Assembly (NCBI RefSeq): GCF_001308875.1
Contig: NZ_KQ465119.1
Location: forward strand, 62,001 to 126,000
Source: Lysinibacillus sp. ZYM-1
GTDB lineage: Bacteria > Bacillota > Bacilli > Bacillales_A > Planococcaceae
Length of the DNA: 64,000 nucleotides
Reading direction: 5' to 3'
Below are positions 35,463 to 44,447 of the stretch, one piece after another. The notes beneath the pieces were generated by a model. The model had not been told where the DNA came from. It was given only the letters and a program-made list of their open reading frames with translations, and made no database searches. The stretch's first letter is position 1; every line of letters starts with the position of its first letter. The position numbers and the translations under genes were made by a program.

Positions 35463-36082
35463 ATGCAGGAAATTTTTGATGACATGATTAAGAAGGACAT
35501 CACGCCGTTCCTTTCCAAGCTTGGCTACAAAAAGAAAACTTTGAATTTTATAAGACAACCGAGAACCTCATATACATGTTCCATTTCCAAAAATCCTCTG
35601 GTCATTCATCTGATAATGCTATGTTTTATGTGAACTGTGGCATTTACGCAACAGAGCTGGCGCATATACAATCGAAAGAGATTCTGACGGCACCAAAAGA
35701 AGTAGAATGTCACTTTAGAGCAAGAATTGAGGAAATTGTAAAGTCTGTCCCAGCTCGATTTTCCATCACCTCTGCTACAAATATTAATGATGTAAGGGAA
35801 ATATTATATCATGGGTTAGAAGAGGTTCATCATTTCTATAAAACGATGACCAGTGTTAGATCGATTGTTGATTATTACACGTCAAGTCCTTTTTTACATT
35901 TGGGCGAAGAGAGTTTTCATTTATTATTGCAAGTTAATGATCTAACAGCAGCAACACAATATTTGAAGGCATTACAGAAAAAGCACGGAACTGAACAACG
36001 ATGGACCATTTTCGAAAAAAAATACCATGCGATCTTCAAGCAATATGGCGTCGACATTGATTACATTCTCAAGGAGAAATGA
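35463..36082 (+). pseudogene. DUF4304-like protein, frameshifted
   Basis: AAGGAGG precedes an ATG whose frame reads MQEIFDDMIKKDITPFLSKL then GYKKK and soon stops. The adjacent frame carries the rest: NFEFYKTTENLIYMFHFQKS and about 160 more residues to 36082. Adding one A to the five at 35529-35533 restores a continuous protein of about 206 residues that resembles DUF4304 proteins. The function of that family is unknown. The break lies in a homopolymer, so a sequencing error is as likely as real decay. Confidence 0.65.
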
Positions 36083-36100
36083 CCATGGTACTGGTCTTGT

Positions 36101-36128
36101 CAGGTGGATGCTGATAGACATCCACCTG
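36101..36128. terminator. 10-bp hairpin after the DUF4304-like gene
   Basis: CAGGTGGATG pairs perfectly with CATCCACCTG across an 8-base loop, 20 bases beyond the stop codon. There is no clear T-run, so it is only a weak terminator candidate. Confidence 0.45.
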
Positions 36129-36245
36129 CTGTAAATTGTAATGAGTTCCATTAAACTGACTAAAATAAAGTTTGAATGAAGTCAATTACAGAAAAAAATT
36201 AATCAGAACTCATTTATTACGAGTATCTGGTTTTATATTTTCAGT

Positions 36246-36887
36246 CTAGCGTTTAAGCTCTTCATTTTGACCATTTAGAGACGGACCAGTGGGTAGAAGT
36301 ATGCGATCGAGTATTCTTCCAGTAATCGGCATAAAGAAGTGAAGGATGAATCCTCCCAAGCAAACCGTTATGACTGTTCCGATACCAATTGGGCCTTTAA
36401 ATATAATCGCCATTAATAAAAACAGGAGATAAATAGCCGTTCTTGCGAAAGAAATGGTTGTTTTCATTAGTTCTTTGATTATTAAGGTTAATCGGTCAAC
36501 AGGGATCGGTGCAAAGTTCGTATGTAAATAGGTGGCAGTTCCTACTCCTATCACAACTAACCCCACGCCAAAACAAACCACTTGGCTATACCACGCTTCC
36601 GGTGTTAACACATTATGTAATAGAAATAACCACATATCAATCCCAATACCAGTAATAAATGCCGTGATAAAGCCCAAGAATTCTGGCTTTTGTTTGGCTA
36701 ATATGGCATTACAGCCTATTAAAATAATCGCTAGTATGATTTCCCAACTACCGACAGTCAGCCCTACATTTTTGGATAACCCTACTAAAAGGGCATCAAA
36801 GGGGGAGGTGCCTAGATTCGATTGAATCGTAAAAGAAATACCCAAGGTTAAGATTAAAATGCCCAAGACATAAAATACATATTTCAA
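36246..36887 (-). CDS. yczE: YczE/YyaS family membrane protein
   Basis: A 213-residue membrane protein with five to six helices. It begins with the family-typical GISFTIQSNLGTSPFDALLVG and carries GIGIDMWLFLLHNV near residue 80. The start is TTG 36887 with AGAGG eight bases upstream. YczE proteins are poorly understood integral membrane proteins, and a subfamily of MocR regulators (YczR) is known to neighbour them. A MocR gene lies 1.5 kb away at 38364, and an inverted-repeat operator lies between this gene and paiA. Confidence 0.82.
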   Translation of the reverse strand: MKYVFYVLGILILTLGISFTIQSNLGTSPFDALLVGLSKNVGLTVGSWEIILAIILIGCNAILAKQKPEFLGFITAFITGIGIDMWLFLLHNVLTPEAWYSQVVCFGVGLVVIGVGTATYLHTNFAPIPVDRLTLIIKELMKTTISFARTAIYLLFLLMAIIFKGPIGIGTVITVCLGGFILHFFMPITGRILDRILLPTGPSLNGQNEELKR

Positions 36888-36913
36888 TTTTAAAACCTCT
36901 TTTCATTATTTTA

Positions 36914-36972
36914 TTGCAAATACAACAAAAATACGTTACATTGAATATATACTCTTTTTGTTGCATTTGCAA
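36914..36972. promoter_or_regulatory. Inverted-repeat operator between yczE and paiA
   Basis: TTGCAAATACAACAAA (36914-36929) and TTTGTTGCATTTGCAA (36957-36972) are inverted copies matching at 15 of 16 positions, 27 bases apart, in the middle of the 122-base divergent gap. Two separate protein-binding sites, one for each promoter, are the simplest reading. The regulator is unknown; the MocR protein encoded at 38364 is a candidate. Confidence 0.6.
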
Positions 36973-37006
36973 TATAAAATCTATAAAGAGTCCTAAGGGA
37001 GTGTAA

Positions 37007-37528
<522 letters not shown>

Positions 37529-37535
37529 AATTTGA

Positions 37536-37571
37536 ATGGCAGAAACGTTGGTATCACAACATTTTTGCCAT
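37536..37571. terminator. Bidirectional terminator between paiA and paiB
   Basis: ATGGCAGAAACGTTG pairs with CAACATTTTTGCCAT at 14 of 15 positions around a 6-base loop, in the 49-base gap between the convergent genes. Confidence 0.75.
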
Positions 37572-37577
37572 CTATTT

Positions 37578-38195
37578 TTATACATTTCTATTTTTTTTCA
37601 TAGCTTCTGCCACTGCCGATGCATGTGGATCATCTTCTTTATAAAGCTCGCTCATTATATTGGCGTAATCAGTAGCATTACGATTCTGACTTAATTTATA
37701 GGCGGCTTGGACTTCTTCTATTTTAATCTTAAACCCTTTTATTCCTTTCATTTCTTGCTGCAATAATTCAGGAGATAGCTTATCCCACAAAACAGGGTTT
37801 TCCCGGAATTTCTCATATTTTTCTAGTAAGTGCGCCAAATCTTGTGCTAATTCCTGTTCTTCTATAAGACTTGCTTTTCCGTACATATGGACAGATTGAT
37901 AATTCCATGTTGGCACGTTTTCATTCTCATACCAAGAAGAAGAAATATAGGCATGTGGCCCATTAAAAATCACAAGAATATCATTTATCTCTTCAAAAGT
38001 TCGCCATAAAGGATTTCCATAAGCTAAGTGACCTGTTAGGTAATAGTCATCTTGAATTTTAGTCATTTGTAAGGGTATATGCGACGCAATTGGTCTCCCT
38101 TTTCTAATAGAAACGATGGTCGCGAAGGAATTCGCTTTAATAAATTCATTGATTTCTTCTAAATCTGTAATTTTGTAATACTTAGGAATATACAT
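37578..38195 (-). CDS. paiB: PaiB-type FMN-binding regulator
   Basis: A 205-residue protein of the PaiB family (FMN-binding split barrel), starting MYIPKYYKITDLEEINEFIK. Family segments are RPIASHIPLQM, GHLAYGNPLWRTF, and VPTWNYQSVHMYGKASLIEE. In B. subtilis PaiB is a negative regulator of sporulation and degradative enzymes, later linked to polyamine and flavin biology. The start at 38195 follows AAGGAGAG. It is divergent from a MocR regulator, with 168 bases between. Confidence 0.9.
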   Translation of the reverse strand: MYIPKYYKITDLEEINEFIKANSFATIVSIRKGRPIASHIPLQMTKIQDDYYLTGHLAYGNPLWRTFEEINDILVIFNGPHAYISSSWYENENVPTWNYQSVHMYGKASLIEEQELAQDLAHLLEKYEKFRENPVLWDKLSPELLQQEMKGIKGFKIKIEEVQAAYKLSQNRNATDYANIMSELYKEDDPHASAVAEAMKKNRNV

Positions 38196-38298
38196 GTCAT
38201 CTCTCCTTAGTTCAAAAAAGTCATTGTGAGTTTTTCTAATAAACAAAATATTGTCAGCAGATGGCTTTACAACTTCTTCTCCACAATGTAGATTTTAT

Positions 38299-38332
38299 TA
38301 TAATCATCCATTGGTACCTATAAAAGTGCCAA
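38299..38332 (+). promoter_or_regulatory. Promoter and operator of the second MocR gene
   Basis: TATAAT at 38299 is followed by TTGGTAC (38311) and, 8 bases later, GTGCCAA, a 7-bp inverted repeat with one mismatch just downstream of the presumed start of transcription. The position fits autorepression. The sequence differs from the AAGTGGAYGG boxes of the other MocR gene. Confidence 0.4.
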
Positions 38333-38363
38333 GAATGTTATTTCTAAAGGAGCCAAGATTCGT

Positions 38364-39767
38364 ATGCTTAAATTAACACCTATTTTTAATCAAGAAGAGC
38401 CACTATATTGTCAATTATATAACTATATAAAAGGTGAAATTCAAAATGGAAACATTCTAGCGACAACCAAACTGCCCTCTCAACGTAGTTTGGCTAAACA
38501 TTTACATCTTAGTCGCAACACAGTTGACGCTGCCTATCAACAACTGGTCGCAGAAGGATATGTAGTTAGTAAGGAGCGCGAAGGGCTTTATGTTGTGGAA
38601 CTTGAAAGTGATTATTTTCAAACAAGTCATGTAAAATTTGATCAAACACAGTTAAAGCAAAATCGAGAACAAGAACCAGCTGATATGAAATATGACTTTA
38701 GTTATGGTGATATCAACTTAAAAGACTTTCCCTATAAAATATGGCGTAAATTAACGATGCAAAGTCTGGATGAAGAACATGGCCATCTTTTTTTCTATGG
38801 AGATACACAAGGAGAACTTCCATTAAGAACTTACATTGCAAAATATCTATATGAAGCAAGGGGGGTAAAATGCACGGCCGAACAAATTGTTATTGGTGCC
38901 GGTCTGCAATTTCTTACTAGCATTGCATGTAACTTAATTGGCAGAAATGACCTTTTTGCGATGGAAGATCCAGGCTATTATCGTGTACGCTACCTGCTTC
39001 AAGATCATGGAATAAGGATGAAGCCCATTCCTTTGGATGATCAGGGTATCAACATCGCCTCTTTAAAAAATAGCAGCGTAAAAGCCGTTTATGTGACACC
39101 TTCACACCAATTTCCAATAGGAACTGTTATGCCCATTTCACGAAGGCTAGAGCTATTAGAGTGGGCTAAAGAAGAGGCTGCTTATATTATCGAAGACGAT
39201 TATGATGGGGAGTTTAGATATGCAGGGAAACCAATTCCTGCCCTACAAGGGTTAGATTCGCATGATCGTGTTATCTATATGGGGTCCTTCTCTAAATCAT
39301 TAATTCCATCTATCAAGCTAAGCTATATGGTTTTACCAAGACCATTAATTGATATATATAGGAACAATAACTATTATGTGCAAACGGTCTCGAGACTCCA
39401 TCAACATACTTTACAGCTTTTTATGGAAAGTGGACATTGGGAGAGACATCTCAATAAATCAAGAAATAATTATAAGAAAAGATATGAGGCATTAATCACA
39501 GCGATTCATCGAATATGGGGAGATAGCGTAAACATTTATGGGGCTAGTAGTGGTTTACATCTCCTGCTCGAGCCTAATAATAATATGTCGGAACGGGAGC
39601 TAATCGAAACGGCCAAAGCAAAAGGGGTAAAAGTATACCCAACCTCCATTTTTTATGCAACGCCACCGGTCAATCAGCCAGCAAAAGTATTGCTTGGTTT
39701 TGCCAACCTAGCAGAAGCGGAAATTGAAAAGGGGATGGAGTTATTAAAAATCGCATGGTTTGATTAA
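38364..39767 (+). CDS. MocR-type GntR/aminotransferase regulator
   Basis: A 467-residue fusion of a GntR winged helix (residues about 12-72, LPSQRSLAKHLHLSRNTVD) with an aminotransferase-like domain whose PLP lysine is K311 in MGSFSKSLIPSIKLSYM. AAAGGAG precedes the ATG. It is divergent from paiB. By proximity it may control paiB, the yczE/paiA gap or itself. MocR proteins of the YczR type neighbour yczE in other Bacillales, so this is a reasonable but unproved candidate for that subgroup. Confidence 0.9.
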   Translation: MLKLTPIFNQEEPLYCQLYNYIKGEIQNGNILATTKLPSQRSLAKHLHLSRNTVDAAYQQLVAEGYVVSKEREGLYVVELESDYFQTSHVKFDQTQLKQNREQEPADMKYDFSYGDINLKDFPYKIWRKLTMQSLDEEHGHLFFYGDTQGELPLRTYIAKYLYEARGVKCTAEQIVIGAGLQFLTSIACNLIGRNDLFAMEDPGYYRVRYLLQDHGIRMKPIPLDDQGINIASLKNSSVKAVYVTPSHQFPIGTVMPISRRLELLEWAKEEAAYIIEDDYDGEFRYAGKPIPALQGLDSHDRVIYMGSFSKSLIPSIKLSYMVLPRPLIDIYRNNNYYVQTVSRLHQHTLQLFMESGHWERHLNKSRNNYKKRYEALITAIHRIWGDSVNIYGASSGLHLLLEPNNNMSERELIETAKAKGVKVYPTSIFYATPPVNQPAKVLLGFANLAEAEIEKGMELLKIAWFD

Positions 39768-39913
39768 GCGTGCACTTGTTCTATATCCACAACTCGATGG
39801 TGGAATTTGTATCACCATTGAATAGTATCATTACTGATGACAAACGCCATTAGCTTTGCATTTGACGATTTGTTTGGAAAAAAAGTTTATACCATTCGAT
39901 AATCTTTGTACGC

Positions 39914-39950
39914 AAAGAAGCCTCACTGATTACTCAAAAGGCTTCTTTTT
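39914..39950. terminator. Terminator between MocR and the secreted protein gene
   Basis: AAAGAAGCC pairs with GGCTTCTTT around a 17-base loop, ending in TTTTTCT. It overlaps the end region of the convergent gene and can serve both. Confidence 0.7.
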
Positions 39951-40700
39951 CTATATATACCAAGGTAATGCATCTTCCATTTTCCTGCCTGGCTTACTTG
40001 TTTTTTCAATGACAATCCAGTGATCGTCTTTCTTTTGCACTCGATAAATGACATTCGTCCCGTCAGACTTTTTAAAGAGTATATAACCCGAATTGCCTTT
40101 TATAAAGGTGACAGGGTCGATCACATTTTTGTAGGGGATCTTTCGCTCAGGAAATAAAATATTGGTTGCGATATCTTCGGTAATCTTATAAAGGGATGTA
40201 AACCCAGTTTCCTTATTAATATCTGCTTGGTATTCCAATTGATTGTATGTGTAAGAAGAATAAGACGCTAAATTTGAGTGAAAAGTTTGTTTAATATCCT
40301 CAAGTGTTTCATGATAAAATGCCTTTATCTCTTTTTCTACGTTATCTCCCTCATGTTGATAACGAATTGTTTGAACTCCATTAGGACTGACGTCAAAAGT
40401 CATGATTTCCTTACTGTACGGTGGGTCATGAGCATGTTCGAAAGTGGTGACTTGAACTTTAGTGATAAAACTAAGGCTATCATTTTCTCTAACGATGCTT
40501 AAGATCTTCGCATCTTCATAGCCGAACTGCTTAAGATAGCCGTAATAATTAGTAAGTTCCTTTGTAATGTATGGGTATAGGGCTACCAGCAATGTATCAG
40601 ATAGAAGTTTACTATCAACCTGTTCATTCTGCGCATAAATCTTACCGGGCATAATCAAAATAGTTACTATAGCCATTGAAATATAAGCGAATTTTTTCAT
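39951..40700 (-). CDS. Secreted protein with DUF3888-like N-terminal part
   Basis: A 249-residue protein with a signal peptide (MKKFAYISMAIVTILIMP, cleavage near YAQ). The next about 80 residues, starting LLSDTLLVALYPYITKELTN then YYG, resemble DUF3888 proteins of Bacillales. The C-terminal half (GNSGYILFKKSDGTNVIYRV then QKKDDHWIVIE) is like small secreted domains with a beta-rich fold. No catalytic motif is visible. No clear ribosome site lies close to the ATG. Its function is unknown. Confidence 0.65.
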   Translation of the reverse strand: MKKFAYISMAIVTILIMPGKIYAQNEQVDSKLLSDTLLVALYPYITKELTNYYGYLKQFGYEDAKILSIVRENDSLSFITKVQVTTFEHAHDPPYSKEIMTFDVSPNGVQTIRYQHEGDNVEKEIKAFYHETLEDIKQTFHSNLASYSSYTYNQLEYQADINKETGFTSLYKITEDIATNILFPERKIPYKNVIDPVTFIKGNSGYILFKKSDGTNVIYRVQKKDDHWIVIEKTSKPGRKMEDALPWYI

Positions 40701-41071
40701 GGATTATGTTAAGCCTCTCTAAAAAATGTTCTTCTTAAGTTGTGCCAATTTGAAAAAAGTATATATAGTTTTTTTAAAAAAGGAAGAAGCATTATGAGAA
40801 AAATCATAATACCCTTTAGAGTGGTGTTTTTGAATTTTCCAACAGGGACTTTGGGGCAGAACGCATTGGTCTAGTATAGACACGCTGCTGTAAATAACTG
40901 AGAAAAACAAAGAGGAACTTGTGAAAGCCATGCTTTTAATCATCTCAATCAAAATGCCTATAAACTTTTACTTCTGAGGAAAATCAGTCGGAGACCATTC
41001 CTGGATAGTGAGGTTAAGGTTCCCAAGATTATCCCAGCACAAGCGCATTACTTGGAGATAATTTTAAACAT
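40701..41071. other. Gap without a convincing gene
   Basis: About 370 bases with only a 26-codon open frame at 40794 (MRKIIIPFRVVFLNFPTGTL and on) preceded by a modest AAGGAAG. There is no similarity I recognise and no clear promoter. It could be a decayed gene. Confidence 0.35.
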
Positions 41072-41115
41072 AAAAGAATCCATTTTGAACTGGATCATTC
41101 AAAATGGATTCTTTT
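41072..41115. terminator. Perfect 18-bp terminator hairpin
   Basis: The arms at 41072-41089 and 41098-41115 are perfectly complementary (18 bp, beginning AAAAGAATCC), with an 8-base loop. It lies directly past the stop codon of the minus-strand ABC-F gene and has T-runs on both strands. Confidence 0.85.
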
Positions 41116-41118
41116 TCA

Positions 41119-42600
41119 TTAGCGCATAGAAATAATTTTTGTGGCGACTGTTTGCTGAAATGCCTGATCGTGTTCTACAAAAACCATTGTAGGATTAAAG
41201 CTTTGTATAAGCTCTTCTATTTGCAAACGCGAATAGATATCTATAAAGTTAAGTGGTTCATCCCATATATATAAATGAGCTTTCTCACATAAACTTTTGG
41301 CAATCAGTAGCTTTTTCTTTTGCCCACCTGAATAATGAGCAATATCTTTCTCAAATTGTATTCGATCAAAATCCATTTTACGAAGGATGGATTTAAATAA
41401 TGTTTCATCAATGTCATGCTCTTCAATAAAATCAGATAACATACCCTGTAAATGGGAAGTATCCTGTTGAACATAGGAAATAGTAAGGTTCGAGCCTTTA
41501 TGAATGGAGCCTGTATGCTGTATTGCATTGCCTAAAATGAGTTTTAAGATACTACTTTTTCCGCTTCCATTCTTTCCATCAAGGACAATACGATCACCTT
41601 GTTCGACTTTAAAGCTAATCGGCTGATTGATGATTTGGTCGTCATATAGAACCGAAACATCGGTCAAAGTCATTAGTTCCTTTGATTGAAATGCCAATGG
41701 CTCTAATTTTAATGACTCTGTTTTTTCCACATTTTTAAGCAATTTTGATTTTTCATCGAGCGCTTTTTGTTGCCTTGATTCAATGTGCTTCGCTCTCTTC
41801 ATCATCTTAGCTGCTTTATGTCCTACAAAACCTTTATCGAGCTTAGAACCAGAATTCGTCGTCCCGTTTTTGGAAGCCTCCACTTGATTAGACCAGCCTG
41901 CTGAACGCTTTGAAGAATGTTTTAATCTTTCGATGTCTTTTTGTAGACGATGATTAGTCGCTTCCTCATGTTCCTGCTGTCTATCAAAATTTAACTTCCA
42001 TGAAGAATAGTTCCCACTTTGAACATCAATATTTGCTCTATTAATGGATAGGATATGGTCAACACAGCCATCTAAAAAAGTTCTGTCATGTGAAATCAAA
42101 ATAAATCCTTTTTTCTTCTTTAGATAGTCAGCGACAATTTTGCGCGCATCTGTATCTAAATGATTGGTCGGCTCATCAATTAATAGGAATTGACCTTCCG
42201 TTAAGAAAAGGGCAGCAAGCAAGACCTTTGTTTGTTCTCCATTAGATAATGTTTTAAAAGGGCGGTACATAACCTCGGCATCTATATTTAGATAGGATAT
42301 TTCACGAAGGTACTCCCAATCCTCTGCCTGAGGGCAAATCTCCTCAAAAATTTCATACGTATACTTGTTTTTATCTGCAACGGGGTAGGGGAAATAAGTA
42401 AAGTCAACTGAGGCAATAATTTTCCCACTATACTCATAATTCCCTAATAATAGATTAAAGAATGTTGTTTTACCTCGACCATTTCTACCGATAAATCCAA
42501 GTTTCCAATCCGTATCTAATTGAAAGTTTACACCTTCGAAAATATTATCAAAGCTACCTGGATAGGAAAATGTTAAATCTTGCACTTGTATCATTGACAT
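41119..42600 (-). CDS. Lsa-type ABC-F ribosome protection protein
   Basis: A 493-residue soluble ATPase with two ABC domains and no membrane segment. Domain 1 has GRNGRGKTTFF, LSNGEQTKVLLAAL and LLIDEPTNHLD; domain 2 has GKNGSGKSSIL, YSGGQKKKLLIAKSL and LYIWDEPLNFID. The linker between them (residues about 190-290) is basic. Length and sequence style match Lsa proteins, which displace lincosamides, streptogramin A and pleuromutilins from the ribosome. The start at 42600 follows AAAGGAGG. A long leader with two hairpins and short open frames precedes it, as expected for drug-inducible control. Resistance has not been shown and is inferred from family. Confidence 0.88.
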   Translation of the reverse strand: MSMIQVQDLTFSYPGSFDNIFEGVNFQLDTDWKLGFIGRNGRGKTTFFNLLLGNYEYSGKIIASVDFTYFPYPVADKNKYTYEIFEEICPQAEDWEYLREISYLNIDAEVMYRPFKTLSNGEQTKVLLAALFLTEGQFLLIDEPTNHLDTDARKIVADYLKKKKGFILISHDRTFLDGCVDHILSINRANIDVQSGNYSSWKLNFDRQQEHEEATNHRLQKDIERLKHSSKRSAGWSNQVEASKNGTTNSGSKLDKGFVGHKAAKMMKRAKHIESRQQKALDEKSKLLKNVEKTESLKLEPLAFQSKELMTLTDVSVLYDDQIINQPISFKVEQGDRIVLDGKNGSGKSSILKLILGNAIQHTGSIHKGSNLTISYVQQDTSHLQGMLSDFIEEHDIDETLFKSILRKMDFDRIQFEKDIAHYSGGQKKKLLIAKSLCEKAHLYIWDEPLNFIDIYSRLQIEELIQSFNPTMVFVEHDQAFQQTVATKIISMR

Positions 42601-42696
42601 AATAATTCCTCCTTTGTATATCAACACTTTTTCTTCCTTTATACAAAGTCGGCACATCCATCTTGTGTAAATGTCTCCGCATAAGTTTGATGGATA

Positions 42697-42750
42697 TTAA
42701 CGACTTATACGGAGTTTTACATGCGTAACAATCGTGTCTAAATCGCTCAT
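42697..42750 (-). CDS. 17-residue leader peptide of the Lsa-type gene
   Basis: A short frame, MSDLDTIVTHVKLRISR, follows AAAAAAGGAAG about ten bases upstream. Its last codons form one arm of a hairpin: CTCCGTATAAG pairs with CTTATGCGGAG, extended by TGTAAA/TTTACA, 11 plus 6 bp in all. It lies between the transcription terminator at 42797 and the ABC-F start. This is the layout of a translational attenuator. Coding status is inferred. Confidence 0.5.
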   Translation of the reverse strand: MSDLDTIVTHVKLRISR

Positions 42751-42796
42751 TTCCCACACTTCCTTTTTTAGGATTTCGATTTAACTATGAGAGAAT

Positions 42797-42833
42797 AAAA
42801 AAAACCTCCCAATTTGTCATTGGAAGGATTAGT
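42797..42833 (-). terminator. Attenuator terminator in the Lsa-type leader
   Basis: On the minus strand CCTTCCAAT pairs with ATTGGGAGG (one G-U) around GACAA, followed by at least seven Ts: a clear intrinsic terminator upstream of the gene. The sequence just before it, GACTAATCC, is the exact complement of GGATTAGTC about 90 bases earlier in the transcript, so an alternative fold that breaks the terminator is available. Confidence 0.75.
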
Positions 42834-43019
42834 CTTTTACAAGTATTGAATAAGGACTTTTTTGCCACAAGAAACATGACAAATAAAGTATAAACTGAAT
42901 GATAGATAAAATTGGACAGACTAATCCTATATTTTGTAGTGTGAAGTTATTGATTTCAACTTTAAATATAGATTAGTTTAACATCGTTCATCCATCAGTC
43001 CTCTCATAATCGTATGTTT

Positions 43020-43048
43020 ATAATACCAAATTTTTTCATGAAATACAA
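43020..43048 (-). promoter_or_regulatory. Promoter of the Lsa-type leader
   Basis: On the minus strand TTGTAT (43048-43043) and TATTAT (43025-43020) are 17 bases apart. It would give a leader of about 410 bases that starts with a five-codon open frame (MDERC) and then contains the attenuator. Confidence 0.45.
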
Positions 43049-43054
43049 ATCAGT

Positions 43055-43369
43055 CTATTGTTTGCGCAAAAGTAAAAGAGGAACTACGCGAATATAAATG
43101 ATCTCCCCTATAATTTCGACAATGGTTTGTGTCACAATAATGGCGGCAACAATTGTACTCACTTGATCTGGTAAAGATAGAGCAAGGGGAAGCACAACAA
43201 GTGAATTTCGTGTGGAACCACTAAAAATTAAGGCTCTGCCAGATTCAAGATCAAGTTTGAAGCGTTTGCCAATAAATTTCGAAATAAACGGCATGATAAC
43301 CATAAAGGCAATATACACCGGAATGACCTTTAAAATTAATTCAAAGGATGTCGATAATTTGCCAATCAT
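43055..43369 (-). pseudogene. C-terminal fragment of an ArsB/ACR3-like transporter
   Basis: Only the last about 104 residues of a membrane transporter remain: two to three helices with GRALIFSGSTRNSLVVLPLA, the style of arsenite efflux or bile acid:sodium symporter proteins (usually over 300 residues). The reading frame continues a few codons past the first ATG and then runs into the start of the divergent luciferase-like gene. No start region or ribosome site is left. It is a 5'-truncated relic at a deletion junction. Confidence 0.7.
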
Positions 43370-43384
43370 TATAGCTATAATCGC

Positions 43385-44305
43385 ATGTATAAAGAAGGTG
43401 AACTGACACTAGGACTCCACATTCCATTAGAAAATTATCGGTTTGATACTCCGACAATGGAAAAGCAAGTCGAATTATCGCAATTAGCCGAGAATTACGA
43501 TTTTACCAGCTTATGGTTCCGCGATGTACTACTGGAGGATCCTTCGTTTGGTGACCCAGCTGTAGGTCAAATTTATGATATGCTTATTTATTTAACCTAT
43601 TTAGCAAGTCAGACAAAAAAGATTGCTTTAGGAACGTCTGCAGTTGTTCTCTCATTACGTCATCCTTTACGAGTGGCTAAGGAGCTAGCAACAATTGATC
43701 AGTTATTTCCAGAACGCTTGATTATGGGGGTTTCATCTGGTGATCGAAGAGCCGATTTCCATGCCTTAAACGTGAATCATGCTGATCGAGGACAACGGTT
43801 CGTGGAAGCATTTCATTATTTAAATCAAGTGTTATACAAAGAGTTTCCTTCCATCCAATCATCATTAGGTGACATGCAAGGAAGTAATTTAGTACCAAAA
43901 CCGACAAAGCGTATCCCAACCATGATTACAGGCTACGCCCAGCAATCCATGGAATGGTCCGCGAAAAATGGTGACGGTTGGATGTATTATCCTCGAAGTC
44001 CACACCTTCAAGCTGAGACGATTCGACAATGGAGAGAACTAGTGCAACAGTATTGCCCTGGAGTCTTTAAACCATTTACACAGCCTATGCATTTGGATTT
44101 AGCAGAAGATCCTAATGAAATGCCTACCCCGATTCGTTTAGGGTTCCGAGTAGGTCGAAATCGGTTAATAGAATTACTCAACATCTATAAAGAAATCGGT
44201 GTTAATCATCTTTTCTTTGCATTATTTGATAGTAAAAGACCTGCAGAAGAGGTCATTCATGAGCTCGGTCAAGAAGTACTGCCTCATTTTCCTGCTGATA
44301 AGTAA
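43385..44305 (+). CDS. LLM-class flavin oxidoreductase, 5' end probably lost
   Basis: A 306-residue protein of the bacterial luciferase-like family. Segments are GELTLGLHIPLENYR at the start, the substrate-barrel region ALGTSAVVLSLRHPLRVAKE, and GVSSGDRRADFHALNVNHAD. Family members oxidise varied substrates with reduced flavin. The first ATG has no ribosome site and abuts the truncated divergent transporter. Homologues usually carry 10-20 further N-terminal residues, so the 5' end and promoter were probably lost in the same rearrangement. It may not be expressed. Confidence 0.75.
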   Translation: MYKEGELTLGLHIPLENYRFDTPTMEKQVELSQLAENYDFTSLWFRDVLLEDPSFGDPAVGQIYDMLIYLTYLASQTKKIALGTSAVVLSLRHPLRVAKELATIDQLFPERLIMGVSSGDRRADFHALNVNHADRGQRFVEAFHYLNQVLYKEFPSIQSSLGDMQGSNLVPKPTKRIPTMITGYAQQSMEWSAKNGDGWMYYPRSPHLQAETIRQWRELVQQYCPGVFKPFTQPMHLDLAEDPNEMPTPIRLGFRVGRNRLIELLNIYKEIGVNHLFFALFDSKRPAEEVIHELGQEVLPHFPADK

Positions 44306-44447
44306 GACATTGTAAGAAGGAGTGGCGTATAGGAAGCTAGCCTTATTCACTCCCTCTTATTAATTATTTGTTTAAAAGAATGAGGGAATCCCATACTATG
44401 AAACGTATATAGCATTTGGTTATCCAAAAACGAAATGGGGGGTTAAT

